DNA of 9,375 nucleotides from contig CAKUMG010000153.1 of NCBI GenBank assembly GCA_934667465.1, forward strand, positions 1 through 9,375, given 5' to 3'. Both the position numbers and the translations under genes were made by a program. The stretch comes from an uncultured Actinoplanes sp. Its GTDB lineage: Bacteria; Actinomycetota; Actinomycetes; Mycobacteriales; Micromonosporaceae. The notes below the pieces were generated by a model. It did no database searches, was not told the DNA's origin, and saw only the letters and a list, made by a program, of their open reading frames with translations. Below, one piece after another: positions 1-7,037 of the stretch; the first letter of the stretch is position 1, and each line of letters opens with the position of its first letter.

Positions 1-327
1 CCGCTCGGCGCGCACGGGAGTGCGTACGTAATCGGTGACGCCCAGGTCGAAGGCGTCCACCGCGCCGTCGTCGTAGGCGGTCACGAACACGATCGCCGGT
101 GGCCGGGCGAAGCGGCGCAGGATCCGGGCCAGCTCCATCCCGTCGAGACCGGGCATCCGGATGTCCAGGAACACCGCGTCGACCTCGGTGTCACGCAGGA
201 CGCGCAGCGCCTCGGTGGCGTCGCCCGCGCGGTGCACGTACGCCACCCGCCCGTCCGCGTTCAGCAGATAGGCCAGCTCGTCGAGGGCCGGCGGCTCGTC
301 GTCCACCGCGAGCACGACCAGGCTCAC
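1..327 (-). CDS. LytTR-type response regulator, N-terminal receiver domain (partial, runs off left edge)
   Basis: Cytoplasmic response regulator that takes a phosphoryl group from the adjacent kinase. The visible 109 codons from the GTG at 327 form a complete-looking CheY-like receiver: acidic pocket D9-D10-E11, phosphoacceptor D55 in FLDIRMPGLDGMEL, switch threonine T83 in FVTAY, and the closing DYVRTPVRAER. The residue before the conserved proline is normally lysine but is threonine here (T103). The gene overlaps the upstream kinase by 4 bp (GTGA, 324-327), indicating translational coupling. Pairing with a LytS/PF06580 kinase and the closing PVRAER sequence suggest a C-terminal LytTR DNA-binding domain, but that part lies outside the window. 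In actinobacteria such pairs often sit next to solute-symporter genes; nothing visible here tests that. The receiver is certain, the LytTR output inferred. Confidence 0.9.
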   Translation of the reverse strand, partial: MSLVVLAVDDEPPALDELAYLLNADGRVAYVHRAGDATEALRVLRDTEVDAVFLDIRMPGLDGMELARILRRFARPPAIVFVTAYDDGAVDAFDLGVTDYVRTPVRAER

Positions 328-1541
328 GGGCGAACCCCCGGGTGGAACTTCGGAATCCGCATGCTCACTTTCGTCCCCGCTCCCGGCGCCGTCTCCACCA
401 CGAGGCCGAACCGGTCGCCGAAGACCGTGCGCAGCCGCTCGTCCACGTTCGAGAGGCCGACGTGCCGCCCGGCCTCGTCACCCGTGCCGTTGGACGCCAC
501 CGCCTCGGCGACCCCCGCCGCCAGCGCCGCCGGATCCATGCCCACCCCGTCGTCCTCGACCGTGATGTGGCACTCGGCGCCGGCATCACGAGCTTCGATG
601 CCCACCATACCGACGCCCGGCTTGCGGGACAGTCCGTGCCGGACCGCGTTCTCGACCAGCGGCTGCAGGCACAGGAACGGCAACCCGACCGGCAGCACCT
701 CGGGCGCGATCCGCAGGCGCACCTGGAGCCGGTCGCCGAACCGCGCGCGCTCGATGGTCAGATAGCGGTCGATCGAGCGCAGCTCCTCGGCCAGCGTGGT
801 GAAGTCGCCGTGCGCGCGGAACGAGTAGCGGGTGAACTCGGCGAACTCCAGGATCAGCTCCCGGGCGCGCTCCGGATCGGTGCGCACGAACGACGCGATC
901 GCGGTGAGCGCGTTGTAGATGAAGTGCGGGCTGATCTGGGCCCGGAGCGCGCGGACCTCGGCGCGGGCCAGCCGCTCGCGGGAGGAGTCGAGCTCGGCCA
1001 GCGCCAATTGCGAGCCCGCCCACCGGGCCGTCTCCATGGTGGCCTGCACGAGCCCGGGCGCGGGATGGCTGTCGGCGACCGCGACCAGCGCACCGAGCGC
1101 CTGTCCGTCCGCGCCGGTCAGCGGGGCCACCACGGCGCCGCGCACGATGCAGTCGACCCGGTCGCAGGGCAGGTCGCCGGCGCTCAGCACGACGGACCGG
1201 TTCGCGGCGACGGACCGGCGGGCGGCCTCGGCGAACTGGTCGCCGTGGTGGCTGCCGCGCCCGTCGAAGGCGAGGCAGCGTTCGCCGTCGGTCACGGTCA
1301 GGCCCGGCGCGCCGACCAGCCGGCGCAGATGGCGTGCGGCCTTGCCTGCGGAGGCTTCCGTCAGGCCCGTACGCAGCGGCTCGGCGGCCAGGGAGGCGGA
1401 ATGCAGGACGTCGTACGTGGCTCGCTGCCCCGCCGTCGCGACGCCGCGGCGGGCACGCAGCCGCAGCACCGCCACCACCGCCCCGGCGAGCGCGGCCAGG
1501 ACGGCGACGACGGCGACCGCGTTGACGATCTGTCCGCCCAT
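324..1541 (-). CDS. LytS-family sensor histidine kinase (single N-terminal membrane helix, GAF-like region, PF06580 core)
   Basis: Membrane sensor kinase of 405 aa, partner of the downstream response regulator. Residues 4-29 (QIVNAVAVVAVLAALAGAVV) form one transmembrane helix followed by a basic stretch. Residues ~42-175 look like a GAF-type sensory region, including FDGRGSHHGDQF and CDRVDCIVRGAVVAPL; this is a family-level guess. The kinase core holds the phosphoacceptor H206 in RAQISPHFIYNALTAIASF, the N box PLVENAVRHGL (H302), the G1 box DDGVGM (330-335) and the G2-like HVGLSNVDERL (360-370), as in His_kinase plus HATPase_c. The ATG at 1541 is chosen because AGGA (1549-1552) lies 7 bp upstream. 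The frame stays open farther upstream, through the sugar transferase, but in a meaningless reading. It starts 32 bp after the sugar transferase stop. The stimulus cannot be read from the sequence. Confidence 0.93.
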   Translation of the reverse strand: MGGQIVNAVAVVAVLAALAGAVVAVLRLRARRGVATAGQRATYDVLHSASLAAEPLRTGLTEASAGKAARHLRRLVGAPGLTVTDGERCLAFDGRGSHHGDQFAEAARRSVAANRSVVLSAGDLPCDRVDCIVRGAVVAPLTGADGQALGALVAVADSHPAPGLVQATMETARWAGSQLALAELDSSRERLARAEVRALRAQISPHFIYNALTAIASFVRTDPERARELILEFAEFTRYSFRAHGDFTTLAEELRSIDRYLTIERARFGDRLQVRLRIAPEVLPVGLPFLCLQPLVENAVRHGLSRKPGVGMVGIEARDAGAECHITVEDDGVGMDPAALAAGVAEAVASNGTGDEAGRHVGLSNVDERLRTVFGDRFGLVVETAPGAGTKVSMRIPKFHPGVRP

Positions 1542-1573
1542 GCGGGCATCCTGGCCCCAACCGGACGAAAGCG

Positions 1574-3124
1574 CTAGTAGGCGCCCTTCTGCTTGAGCAC
1601 GACGCCGACCGTGCGCCAGAGAATGCCCAGGTCGTAGGTGAGCGACCAGTTGTCCACGTAGTAGAGGTCGAGCCGGACCGCCTCGTCCCACGACAGGTCC
1701 GAGCGGCCGGACACCTGCCACAGCCCGGTGATGCCGGGCCGCACCAGCAGCCGGCGGCGCACGTCGCCCAGGTAGTCGCCGTCGTCGGCGGGCAGCGGCC
1801 GCGGGCCGACCAGCGACATCTCGCCCTTGAGCACGTTGAACAGCTGCGGCAGCTCGTCGAGGGACGTGTTGCGCAGCTTCGAGCCGAAGGCGAAGATCCG
1901 CGGGTCGTTCTTCATCTTGAAGAGCATGCCGTCGGAGTCGTTGAGTTCCTCGAGGCTGGCCTTGCGCTCCTCGGCGTCGACGTACATGGTCCGGAACTTC
2001 CAGACCCGGAACGTCCGGCCCTCGTGGCCGACCCGGGGCTGACGGAAGAACACCGGGCCGGGATCCGAGAGCCGGATGCCGATCGCGATGACCGCCAGGA
2101 TCGGGCTCAGGAACAGCAGGCCCAGGAACGCCGCGACCCGGTCGATGAGGTTCTTGACCAGCCAGCCGGGGCCGGACAGCGTCGGCTCCTCGACGTGCAG
2201 CAGCGGCAGGCCCTCGATCGGGCGGATGTGCACGCGCGGGCCGGCGATGTCGGTGAGCTGCGGCGCGACCACGAGGTCGACGCCGGTGCCCTCCAGCTGC
2301 CACGCGAGGCGGCGCAGCTCGCCGGGCTCGGAGCTGGCGGAGCCGCAGACCGCGATCGTGTCGGCACCGACCTCGCGGACCAGGGCGAGCACGTCGCGGC
2401 CCGCGTAGACGGGGATGGGGGTCTCGATCCCCCGGGCTGCTGCATAGCCGTCGGTTATGTGGATGGCGACGGGTATCAGGCCGGCGGCGGGGCTGCGGGT
2501 GACCGCGGTGTAGACCTCGAGCGCCTCGGGCAGCGTGCCGACCAGGATCATCCGGTGTGCGCCGTGGCCGGTCTTGCGCCGGGCGACGTGCAGGACCTGC
2601 CGCGCCGAGACCCGGCAGAAGAGGATGAAGATCAGGGCGGCGACCGTGACATAGGCGATCGTCAGACGCGACAGCTGGGTCTTCGTGCTGAACGCGAGCA
2701 GCGACACCATGGCCACGATCGCGACGAAGGCACGGACGACGCGTTTGTACTCCTCGCTGCCCAGGCCCAGATAGCGGCGGTCGTAGCTGCCGTTGCCCCA
2801 GAGGACCGTCAGCCAGGCCAGCGGCAGGGCGACGAAGGCCATGAGGAAGAAGATCTCCTCGCGGCCCTGGAAGCCCGACCGGGCCTTCTCGAAGAAGTTG
2901 ACCGCCAGCCAGCTCGCGAAGAGGGTGGAGACGAGATCGAGCAGAACCAGGATCAGCGTGTACGGGCGGTGCCAACGCGAGATCCTGCGGTGGCCGCGCG
3001 TCCGCACGGATCGGGGGACGCCGGAACTCGGCGGTGGCTCCTGTTGCCACTCGAAGCTGTCGTACGGCATACCGCTCCGGCTGTCGGTGGTGCTGGTCGC
3101 CGGGCGATGGAGGCTCGTGGTCAC
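1574..3124 (-). CDS. Exopolysaccharide polyprenyl glycosylphosphotransferase (WcaJ/CpsE-like initiating sugar transferase)
   Basis: Integral membrane enzyme that transfers a sugar-1-phosphate from a nucleotide sugar to polyprenyl phosphate, the first step of exopolysaccharide or capsule repeat-unit assembly. The 516-aa protein has four N-terminal membrane helices (~55-76, 91-110, 130-146, 155-171), a soluble Rossmann-like CoA_binding_3 region (~190-300, starting MILVGTLPEALEVY), a hydrophobic helix at ~330-350, then the Bac_transf catalytic domain. The domain shows SDPGPVFFRQPRVG, FRVWKFRTM, LDELPQLFNVLKGEMSLVGP, RPGITGLWQVSGRS and LDLYYVDNWSL, all family signatures. The GTG at 3124 is preferred because GGAGG (3136-3140) precedes it by 11 bp. 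An in-frame GTG at 3148 would add 8 residues but has no ribosome binding site. The sugar is unknown; the C-terminal domain type is consistent with hexose-1-phosphate transferases. Confidence 0.93.
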   Translation of the reverse strand: MTTSLHRPATSTTDSRSGMPYDSFEWQQEPPPSSGVPRSVRTRGHRRISRWHRPYTLILVLLDLVSTLFASWLAVNFFEKARSGFQGREEIFFLMAFVALPLAWLTVLWGNGSYDRRYLGLGSEEYKRVVRAFVAIVAMVSLLAFSTKTQLSRLTIAYVTVAALIFILFCRVSARQVLHVARRKTGHGAHRMILVGTLPEALEVYTAVTRSPAAGLIPVAIHITDGYAAARGIETPIPVYAGRDVLALVREVGADTIAVCGSASSEPGELRRLAWQLEGTGVDLVVAPQLTDIAGPRVHIRPIEGLPLLHVEEPTLSGPGWLVKNLIDRVAAFLGLLFLSPILAVIAIGIRLSDPGPVFFRQPRVGHEGRTFRVWKFRTMYVDAEERKASLEELNDSDGMLFKMKNDPRIFAFGSKLRNTSLDELPQLFNVLKGEMSLVGPRPLPADDGDYLGDVRRRLLVRPGITGLWQVSGRSDLSWDEAVRLDLYYVDNWSLTYDLGILWRTVGVVLKQKGAY

Positions 3125-3249
3125 CTCGCCTGTGTCCTCCCGTATCACGGACTGCCCACACCGAGAACGTTACGCACCGCCACGACCCCGGGGACCCCGG
3201 CGGGCCGCCGGACCCCCCTCACGCCGTGTCGACGCGTGGGGACCGGGCC

Positions 3250-3255
3250 ACTATA
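3250..3255 (-). promoter_or_regulatory. Candidate -10 element for the sugar transferase/two-component transcript
   Basis: On the minus strand the gap between the glycosylase gene and the sugar transferase contains TATAGT, one mismatch from TATAAT, in a region otherwise near 65-70% GC. No convincing -35 is seen 16-18 bp upstream, only the pyrimidine-rich CTTCTT. It would place the transcription start about 120 bp upstream of the 3124 start codon. The call rests on the rare AT-rich hexamer alone. Nothing else is recognised in the 3125-3353 gap, and no hairpin with a T-tract is visible after the glycosylase gene. Confidence 0.35.
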
Positions 3256-3353
3256 CCGATGGAACGACGCAGAAGAAGGGGACGTTGTGGCAGCTTTCGC
3301 CGGGGATCTTCGCAGTGCCCCGAAATAGCTACGGTAAGTGACCGGAGCAAGGC

Positions 3354-4214
3354 TCAGCGGATCAACTTCGACATGCGCCGGTCGGCCAGCGGCTTGCCGC
3401 CCGTCTGACAGGTCGCGCAGTACTGCAGGCTCTTGTCGGCGAAGGACACCTCGCGGATCGTGTCGCCACAGACCGGGCACGGCAGGCCGGTCCGGGCGTG
3501 CACCCGCATCCCGGCGCGCTTCTCGCCCTTGAGCTCGGCGGCGCGCTGCCCCACCGAGCGCGTGACGGCATCCGTCTCCACCTGACGCGTCGCCTCGTAC
3601 AGCGTGGTGATCTGCTCCTCGCTCAGCTTCTTGGTCATCGCGAACGGCGACATCCGGGCCACGTGCAGGATCTCGTCGGAGTAGGCGTTGCCGATGCCGG
3701 CGAGCACCTCCTGGTCGGTCAGGACGCCCTTGACCTGCCCGTTGCGACTTTGGATCCGGGCGGCGAACTCGTCCCTGCCGACCGTGAGCGCGTCCGGGCC
3801 GAGGCGCGACACGCCGGGAACCGTGCCCGGATCGCGTACGAGATAGGCGGCCAGCGACTTCTGCGTGCCCGCCTCCGTCAGGTCGAAGCCCGACCCGTCG
3901 TCGAGCCGGACCCGGATCGCGATCGGCCCGCTGCCCGGCTTGAGCGGCGCGGGCGACTTGAACGCGTCCCGGTAGTGCAGCCAGCCGGCCCGCGCCAGAT
4001 GCACGATCAGGTGCAGGTCGTCGCCGAGCCCGACGTCGAGGAACTTGCCGTGCCGCCCGGCGCCGGTGACCGGCAGGCCGGCGACCACGGAGGGCGGCGG
4101 ATCGTAGGTCTTCAGCGCGCTGAACGAGGACACCTCGAAGCGCTCCACGGTGCGGCCGACCGCACGCTCCCGCAGGTAAGCGGCGAGCGCCTCGACCTCT
4201 GGCAGCTCAGGCAC
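3354..4214 (-). CDS. Fpg/Nei-family DNA glycosylase with C-terminal zinc finger
   Basis: Base-excision-repair glycosylase/AP lyase of 286 aa that removes oxidised bases from DNA. The start is fixed by chemistry: GTG then Pro-Glu (PELPEVEAL), because the processed N-terminal proline is the Schiff-base nucleophile and the next glutamate the general acid. Also visible are the conserved beta-hairpin lysine K57 in GRHGKFLDV, the helix-two-turn-helix LAGIGNAYSDEILHVARMSP (N176), and a zinc finger C246-x2-C249-x16-C266-x2-C269. At the place of the DNA-backbone arginine of E. coli Fpg (five residues before the third Cys) there is a lysine, K261. A basic 17-residue tail (QTGGKPLADRRMSKLIR) follows the finger, where classical Fpg stops. 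I recall similar tails in actinobacterial Fpg/Nei proteins. Substrate preference (8-oxoG or oxidised pyrimidines) cannot be decided, so no fpg or nei symbol is given. It is divergent from the glycosyltransferase across 24 bp. Confidence 0.93.
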   Translation of the reverse strand: MPELPEVEALAAYLRERAVGRTVERFEVSSFSALKTYDPPPSVVAGLPVTGAGRHGKFLDVGLGDDLHLIVHLARAGWLHYRDAFKSPAPLKPGSGPIAIRVRLDDGSGFDLTEAGTQKSLAAYLVRDPGTVPGVSRLGPDALTVGRDEFAARIQSRNGQVKGVLTDQEVLAGIGNAYSDEILHVARMSPFAMTKKLSEEQITTLYEATRQVETDAVTRSVGQRAAELKGEKRAGMRVHARTGLPCPVCGDTIREVSFADKSLQYCATCQTGGKPLADRRMSKLIR

Positions 4215-4220
4215 AGCTCC

Positions 4221-4230
4221 ACGGTAGCGT
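4221..4230. promoter_or_regulatory. Overlapping divergent -10-like motifs between the glycosylase and glycosyltransferase genes
   Basis: The 24-bp gap holds ACGGTAGCGT. Read leftward it gives TACCGT (4226 to 4221), with its last T at -7 from the glycosylase GTG. Read rightward it gives TAGCGT (4225-4230), with its last T at -9 from the glycosyltransferase GTG. Both fit the actinobacterial TANNNT -10 pattern, and the spacing suits leaderless or nearly leaderless transcripts. The two motifs share the central TA. Neither gene has a strong ribosome binding site: GGAG sits only 2 bp from the glycosylase start, and nothing clear precedes the other. TANNNT is common by chance, so this is tentative. 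Confidence 0.35.
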
Positions 4231-4238
4231 TTCCCGCC

Positions 4239-5429
4239 GTGAAGGTCGTCGTTGCGCACAACCGTTACCGCGAAGCGATCCCCTCCGGGGAGAACGTGAT
4301 CGTCGACACCGAGATCGCCCAGCTCGCCGAGGCGGGTGTCGAGGTGCTGCCGTTCCAGCGCTCCTCCGACTCCATCGGCGACCTCCCGGCGGTGGAGAAG
4401 GCCCTGCTGCCCGTCTCCCCGATCTGGGGCCGGGCGGCGCAGCGCGACCTCGCCGAGCTCCTCGAGCGGGAACGTCCGGACGTGCTGCACCTGCACAACC
4501 CGTACCCCCTGCTCTCGCCCTGGGTGATCCGCACCGCGCACGCGCACGGCGTGCCGGTCGTGCAGACGGTCCACAACTACCGGCAGGTCTGCTCGTCGGG
4601 GCTCTACTTCCGCGACGGGCACAACTGCACCGACTGCCGGGGCAAGGCGTTCGGCTGGCCGGCCGTCCAGCACAAGTGCTACCGCGGCTCGTCGGCCCAG
4701 AGCGTCCTGATGGCCACCACGCTCGCCGTGCACCGGCCGACCTGGAAGTCCGTGGACCGCTTCATCGCCCTCACCGGCCGGATCGCGGATCACCTGCGCG
4801 ACTACGGCATCCCCGATGAGCGCATCGTCGTCAAGCCCAACGGGCTGCCCGACCCGGGCGAGCCGGCCCCGCTCGGCGAGGGCTTCCTGTACGCCGCCCG
4901 CCTGTCCCCGGAGAAGGGCCTGCCCCTGCTCCTCGACGCGTGGCGGCGGCACCCCGACGGCGCCCTCGGGCAGCTGCGCATCGCCGGCGACGGTGAGCTC
5001 CGCCCGCTCGCCGAGCAGGCGGCCCGCGACCGCCACGACGTGACCTACCTGGGTGCCCTGGACCGTGCGGGCATGACGGCCGCCCGCAACGCCGCGGCAG
5101 TCATCGTGGCCGTGCCGACCTGGAACGACGTGCTCCCGACGGTGATCCTCGAGGCGATGGCGGCCGGCCGGCCCGTCCTCGGCACCGACGTGGGCGGCAT
5201 CCCGTACCTCCTCGGGGTGCAGGAAACCCCCGACCCGGCCGGCTGGGCCGTCCCGCCGGACCCGGCGTCCCTCGCCGCGGCCCTGCCGATCGCCCGTGCC
5301 GAGGCGGCCGCGCGGGCGGATGCCGCCCGGGAGCGCTACCTGCGCGCCTTCCACCCCGGCGTGGTCACGCGGCAGCTGCTCGACATTTACGCCAACCTCA
5401 CGGAAAACTCACAGGCCACGCCTGGATAG
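4239..5429 (+). CDS. GT4-like (GT-B fold) glycosyltransferase
   Basis: Cytoplasmic or membrane-associated retaining glycosyltransferase of 396 aa, using a nucleotide sugar donor, probably in surface polysaccharide or glycolipid synthesis. The N-terminal acceptor domain opens with KVVVAHNRYREAIPSGENV and contains DVLHLHNPYPLLSPWV and VVQTVHNYR. A cysteine-containing insert follows (C119, C130, C133, C147; CTDCRG...KCYRGSSAQS), which I recognise from actinobacterial members of this family. The C-terminal donor domain shows VVKPNG, ARLSPEKGLPLLLDAW and PTWNDVLPTVILEAMAAGRP. The E-x7-E motif is D297-x7-E305 here, so its first acidic residue is Asp. The GTG start at 4239 is the only one that gives the family N-terminus; no clear ribosome binding site precedes it. 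It ends 9 bp before the arylsulfotransferase-family gene, suggesting co-transcription. The sugar and acceptor are unknown. Confidence 0.9.
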   Translation: MKVVVAHNRYREAIPSGENVIVDTEIAQLAEAGVEVLPFQRSSDSIGDLPAVEKALLPVSPIWGRAAQRDLAELLERERPDVLHLHNPYPLLSPWVIRTAHAHGVPVVQTVHNYRQVCSSGLYFRDGHNCTDCRGKAFGWPAVQHKCYRGSSAQSVLMATTLAVHRPTWKSVDRFIALTGRIADHLRDYGIPDERIVVKPNGLPDPGEPAPLGEGFLYAARLSPEKGLPLLLDAWRRHPDGALGQLRIAGDGELRPLAEQAARDRHDVTYLGALDRAGMTAARNAAAVIVAVPTWNDVLPTVILEAMAAGRPVLGTDVGGIPYLLGVQETPDPAGWAVPPDPASLAAALPIARAEAAARADAARERYLRAFHPGVVTRQLLDIYANLTENSQATPG

Positions 5430-5438
5430 AGGCGAGCT

Positions 5439-6941
5439 GTGGCGGGGAAGCTCCGCGGCATGACCTCTCGCCGCGACGTTCTCCTCGGTGCTCTTCTCCT
5501 GGCCGGTGGTGGCGCCGCGGGCTATGCCCTGCGTTCTCCCGCTGAGCCCGCGCCGTCGCCCACTACCGCGGCCCCCGCTCCGCGTTTCCGATCGCGCCCC
5601 GACCTCGACCCGCCTGCCGTGACGATCACGACGGCGGCCACCGGCACGACCCCGGGGCTGATCTTCCTGACCCCGTTCGCCGGCGCGACGGGCCCGCTGA
5701 TCGTCGACCAGAAGGGCACGCCGGTCTGGTTCCGCACCGTGCCCCCGCCGGCCACGGTCGCGATCGACTTCAAGGCCCAGCAGTATCGGGGGAAGCCGGT
5801 CCTGACCTGGTGGGAGGGCACCATCGGCGGCACCGGCGGCCAGGGCGTCGGGCAGGGCGAGTTCGTCATCGCGGACACCGCCTACCGCGAGATCACCCGG
5901 GTACGCGCGTTCGGCACGGAACAGGCCGACCAGCACGACTTCGTGATCACCCCGGAGGGCACCGCACTGTTCTGGGTCTACGACCCGATCCCGTACGACC
6001 TGACCCCGGCCGGCGGCGCGGCCGACGGCGTCCTTCACGAGGGCGTGCTCCAGGAGATCGACATCAGCACCGGCGAGCGGCTGTGGGAGTGGCGCTCGAT
6101 CAAGCACGTCGCCCTCGACGAGTCGTACGCGCCGGCACCGACCGGCGAGTCGGAGCACCTCCCGTACGACTACTTCCACCCCAACTCCGTCGGCCTCGAC
6201 ACCGACGGCAACCTCCTGGTGTCGGCCCGCCACACCTGGGCGCTCTACAAGATCAATCGCAGGACCGGCGACGTGATGTGGCGCATCGGCGGCAAGAAAT
6301 CCGACTTCACCGTCGACGAGAAGTCCGCGTTCAGCTGGCAGCACGACTTCCGCCGCCGCCGCGACGGCAGCTACAGCATCTTCGACAACGCGGCCGGCTT
6401 CACCACCGAGAAGGAGCAGTCCCGCGGCCTGATCTTCAAGGTCGACGAGCAGGCCAAGACGGTCACCTTCATCCGGGAGTTCCTGCACCCCGGCAAGCTG
6501 CTCGCCCCGACACAGGGCAGCTTCCGGGAGACGGCGGACGGCGGCTCCTTCGTCGGCTGGGGTCAGATGCCCTACTTCACCGAGTACGCCCCGGACGGGA
6601 CCATTCGCCTGGACGGACACCTGCCGCTCGACAACCAGTCCTACCGTGCCTACAAGGCCGAGTGGCCGGGCGCCCCCGCCGACCAGCCGGCCCTCGGCCT
6701 GCGCGTCGAGGGCGGCAACGTCGTCGTCAACGCCAGCTGGAACGGCGCGACGAACGTGGCCCGGTGGCGGGCGCGCTCGGGCAGCCAGCCGGGGCAGCTC
6801 ACCCAGCCGGTCGAGGCGGCCGCCACCGGCTTCGAAACCGAACTGACCGTCCCGGGCATGGTCGAATACGTCGTCGTCGACGCCCTCGACGAGTCCGGCA
6901 AGGTCCTGGGCAGCTCCTCAGCCATCCCCGTCCGCATCTGA
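5439..6941 (+). CDS. Exported arylsulfotransferase-family (Arylsulfotran_2-like) beta-propeller protein with Tat-type signal
   Basis: Predicted secreted protein of 500 aa. The N-terminus carries a twin-arginine motif (TSRRDVLLGALLLAGGG, residues 9-25) followed by a Pro/Ala/Thr-rich linker to ~60, so it should be folded in the cytoplasm and exported by Tat. The body reads as the arylsulfotransferase-like propeller: GPLIVDQKGTPVWFRT (85-100), QHDFVITPEGTALFWVYD (165-182), YFHPNSVGLDTDGNLLVSAR (245-264), YKINRRTGDVMWRIGG (270-285), FSWQHDF (298-304). A C-terminal Ig-like region covers ~415-500. Classical ASST moves sulfate between phenols using active-site histidines; H166, H247 and H302 are candidate equivalents, but activity in this subfamily is unproven. 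The GTG at 5439 has GAGG 6 bp upstream. The ATG at 5460 (residue 8) also has GGGGA upstream and leaves the Tat motif intact. It lies 9 bp after the glycosyltransferase. Confidence 0.85.
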   Translation: MAGKLRGMTSRRDVLLGALLLAGGGAAGYALRSPAEPAPSPTTAAPAPRFRSRPDLDPPAVTITTAATGTTPGLIFLTPFAGATGPLIVDQKGTPVWFRTVPPPATVAIDFKAQQYRGKPVLTWWEGTIGGTGGQGVGQGEFVIADTAYREITRVRAFGTEQADQHDFVITPEGTALFWVYDPIPYDLTPAGGAADGVLHEGVLQEIDISTGERLWEWRSIKHVALDESYAPAPTGESEHLPYDYFHPNSVGLDTDGNLLVSARHTWALYKINRRTGDVMWRIGGKKSDFTVDEKSAFSWQHDFRRRRDGSYSIFDNAAGFTTEKEQSRGLIFKVDEQAKTVTFIREFLHPGKLLAPTQGSFRETADGGSFVGWGQMPYFTEYAPDGTIRLDGHLPLDNQSYRAYKAEWPGAPADQPALGLRVEGGNVVVNASWNGATNVARWRARSGSQPGQLTQPVEAAATGFETELTVPGMVEYVVVDALDESGKVLGSSSAIPVRI

Positions 6942-6973
6942 AGCGTCTCCGTGAACGCGCCCGCGGCACAGGC

Positions 6974-6990
6974 GGCGGACGCGATCCGCC
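6974..6990. other. Short GC-rich inverted repeat
   Basis: GGCGGA-CGCGA-TCCGCC forms a perfect 6-bp stem with a 5-base loop, 33 bp after the arylsulfotransferase-family stop and 48 bp before the next start codon. No T-tract follows, so it is at best a weak or bidirectional stop signal. It may be chance in DNA this GC-rich. The rest of the 6942-7037 gap shows only a TAGGCT (6995-7000) that could serve as a -10, with no -35. Confidence 0.3.
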
Positions 6991-7037
6991 GAGGTAGGCT
7001 TCCACGGTTCTGAGCAGCACCGATGATCGGAGCAGAG

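Noticed and set aside
99..1577. Long plus-strand open frame (492 codons) antisense to the kinase
   Set aside because: The translation is Arg/Gly/Pro/Ala-rich with no domain sense; it is a high-GC shadow of the kinase and regulator, which show clear catalytic motifs on the minus strand.
324..3161. A single 945-codon minus-strand frame that could be read as a fusion ending in the kinase
   Set aside because: Only the last 405 codons make sense. The upstream ~540 are the wrong frame of the sugar transferase, and the kinase has its own ATG with AGGA at the right distance.
3354..5354. A 666-codon minus-strand frame suggesting an extended glycosylase
   Set aside because: The enzyme must begin at the Pro of PELPEVEAL for its N-terminal nucleophile. 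Everything upstream is antisense to the glycosyltransferase.
3498..5429. A 643-codon plus-strand frame suggesting a longer glycosyltransferase
   Set aside because: Codons before 4239 are antisense of the glycosylase gene and low-complexity; the GT4 N-terminus starts at KVVVAHN.
5409..6620. A 403-codon minus-strand frame opposite the arylsulfotransferase-family gene
   Set aside because: It has Asp/Arg/Gly/Val-rich shadow composition and no motifs, while the plus strand carries a Tat signal and propeller motifs throughout.
6974..6990. An intrinsic terminator after the arylsulfotransferase-family gene
   Set aside because: The stem has only 6 bp and no T-run follows; similar hairpins are frequent by chance in DNA this GC-rich.
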